Origin: Colletes latitarsis | Lineage: Eukaryota; Arthropoda; Insecta; Hymenoptera; Colletidae | NCBI RefSeq assembly: GCF_051014445.1 | Contig: NC_135136.1 | Coordinates: 15,580,001 to 15,644,000 of the forward strand | DNA: 64,000 nucleotides | Direction of reading: 5' to 3' | In this document: positions 63,239-64,000 of the stretch, piece after piece | Layout: every line of letters begins with the position of its first letter | Position numbering within the stretch: the first letter of the stretch is position 1 | Notes under the pieces: model-generated | Told to the model about the DNA's origin: nothing | The model's input: the letters and a program-made list of their open reading frames with translations, nothing else | Databases searched by the model: none | Position numbers and translations under genes: made by a program

Positions 63239-64000
63239 ATTTTTTTTTTTTTTTTTTTTTTTGTCGTGGGGAAAATCTTCGAAAGACTCCCTCCCACCTC
63301 CTTGGGGAGAGGTGGGAGGGGTGTGTGGGATTCCCCGCGCCCGTACAACGACAGGCGCGGGACCTACCCACTAAAAACCCCACGGTGACCCTTCGGCACG
63401 CTTTGGGAGGATACCGGGAATCGCTCGAAGCATTCTTCCGGTATCCTCCCCGTGCCCGCGCTTTCGCGCCCATCCCCCGGGGGGACAATCGGTCCCCCCA
63501 GTAGACACACTGCCTCATAGCGGCGGGACGGGGCCACTCCATCCCGCCGCTATCCGTCCCGGAGCCGCGTTTAGTGGCCCCAACTCGCAACCGCCCGCGA
63601 CCCCGTTTCCACCCCTCGGCGGCCGGGCGTTCATGGCTGCACCAGACCGCCGAGAGTGCCTCCCCTTGCGTCGGACCGGTAGGGAGAGGCACTCCTACCC
63701 CCAACCGGTCCGTCCCGGCGCCGCCTGGCGGGAGGAGGGTCCCCTCAGGACCCCCCTCCCAGCCTAGGTCATCCGCCACGCCGAGGCGGCCGCCCGCGAC
63801 GCCTCGCGACCGGGCGACGACCTCGGGCCACCGCACGAGCGCTAGCTTCAGCGCGCCGCTGAAGCTCGCGCTCCCTCCCCGCGGCCTCCTTCTGCAACAT
63901 TACGTTCTCGCAGAAGGAGGCCACGGCCCTCCACTTCTCCTCGCTGCCGAGCATGGCGCGCACCACGCCCGGCAGCGAGACATCCCGCCCGACGACGCCG
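63239..64000 (-). mobile_element. Second copy of the retrotransposon, 3' end only (window edge)
   Basis: After satellite ...CAGACATAACT come A, 23 T (63240-63262), then the same 3' UTR and ORF2 end as the element at 32834. By eye there are about a dozen substitutions and one 10-bp deletion (near 63,575, removing GGCTGCGAGC-like bases) over ~740 bp, so identity is roughly 98%. The 5' part lies beyond 64,000, so whether the copy is complete is unknown. Confidence 0.93.
63769..64000 (-). CDS. ORF2 C-terminal end of second element copy (partial)
   Basis: This is the last ~76 codons of ORF2, open from the window edge to a TGA at 63769-63771. It reads GVVGRDVSLPGVVRAML through an Arg-rich tail ending RRGRPPRRGG. 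It matches the first copy's C-terminus, with Ser for Arg at one position (AEASARA against AEARARA). Whether the rest of the gene is intact cannot be seen. Confidence 0.85.
   Translation of the reverse strand, partial: GVVGRDVSLPGVVRAMLGSEEKWRAVASFCENVMLQKEAAGRERELQRRAEASARAVARGRRPVARRRGRPPRRGG

Larger units (their letters stand above)
62122..64000. repeat. Copy 2 of long-range duplication, cut by window end
   Basis: Partner of 31,190-33,600. It includes satellite with the same private variants and the retrotransposon 3' end in the same orientation at the same monomer position. Further long-range matches lie just to the left: 61,180-61,530 resembles 27,610-27,960, and 61,670-61,965 resembles 27,400-27,690. 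The duplicated zone is therefore wider but rearranged by whole monomers. Confidence 0.82.

Noticed and set aside
63239..64000. Independent second insertion as proof of target specificity
   Set aside because: Flanking satellite shares private variants with the first insertion's flank, so duplication is the better explanation on the present evidence.

Overview
This is eukaryotic, gene-poor, repeat DNA, most likely from an arthropod (probably an insect) heterochromatic or centromere-like region. The main evidence is a tandem satellite with a monomer of about 176 bp that fills almost the whole window. It is interrupted by a GC-rich non-LTR retrotransposon with the two-ORF layout and protein motifs of the R1 clade, a group known mainly from arthropods. 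I see no host protein gene, rRNA, tRNA or CRISPR array. The species cannot be named from the sequence.

Layout. Positions 1-32819 are satellite, roughly 187 monomers. The first ~25 kb is strongly homogenised, with near-identical long-period repeats: about 1.23 and 2.46 kb near the left edge, a 3,163-bp period from ~3.6 to 14.6 kb, and a 4,040-bp tandem duplication from 14.6 to 22.7 kb. From ~26 kb onward the monomers are more diverged and the long periods are local. At 32834-38793 lies an apparently full-length retrotransposon on the minus strand. It has a poly(A) tail (25 T on the + strand), a 3' UTR, ORF2 (endonuclease plus reverse transcriptase), ORF1 (gag-like, CCHC zinc knuckles) and a 5' UTR. 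It is flanked by a 14-16 bp target-site duplication made of satellite sequence. Satellite continues from 38794 to ~63238, roughly 139 monomers. The 3' end of a second copy of the same element begins at 63239 and runs off the window.

The element is dead as it stands. ORF1 is shifted by a 19-bp tandem duplication next to a C-run. ORF2 has one frameshift between its endonuclease and RT parts and one TAG stop inside RT motif A. All readable catalytic residues (endonuclease N, E, D/N and SDH; RT YADD) are otherwise present. ORF1 stop and ORF2 start overlap as TAATG, the arrangement known from the R1-clade element SART1. The second copy sits at the same monomer position. Its flank shares private variants with the first, so it was probably multiplied with the satellite by a ~31-kb duplication rather than by a new insertion.

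The most striking unexplained signal is inside the retrotransposon. Both its UTRs and its coding sequence are packed with long, short-loop inverted repeats, several of them perfect with 13-17 bp arms, plus a 34-bp perfect palindrome centred exactly on the RT stop codon. A rough hand estimate says that even one perfect 13-bp stem would be unexpected by chance in a sequence of this size and GC content.
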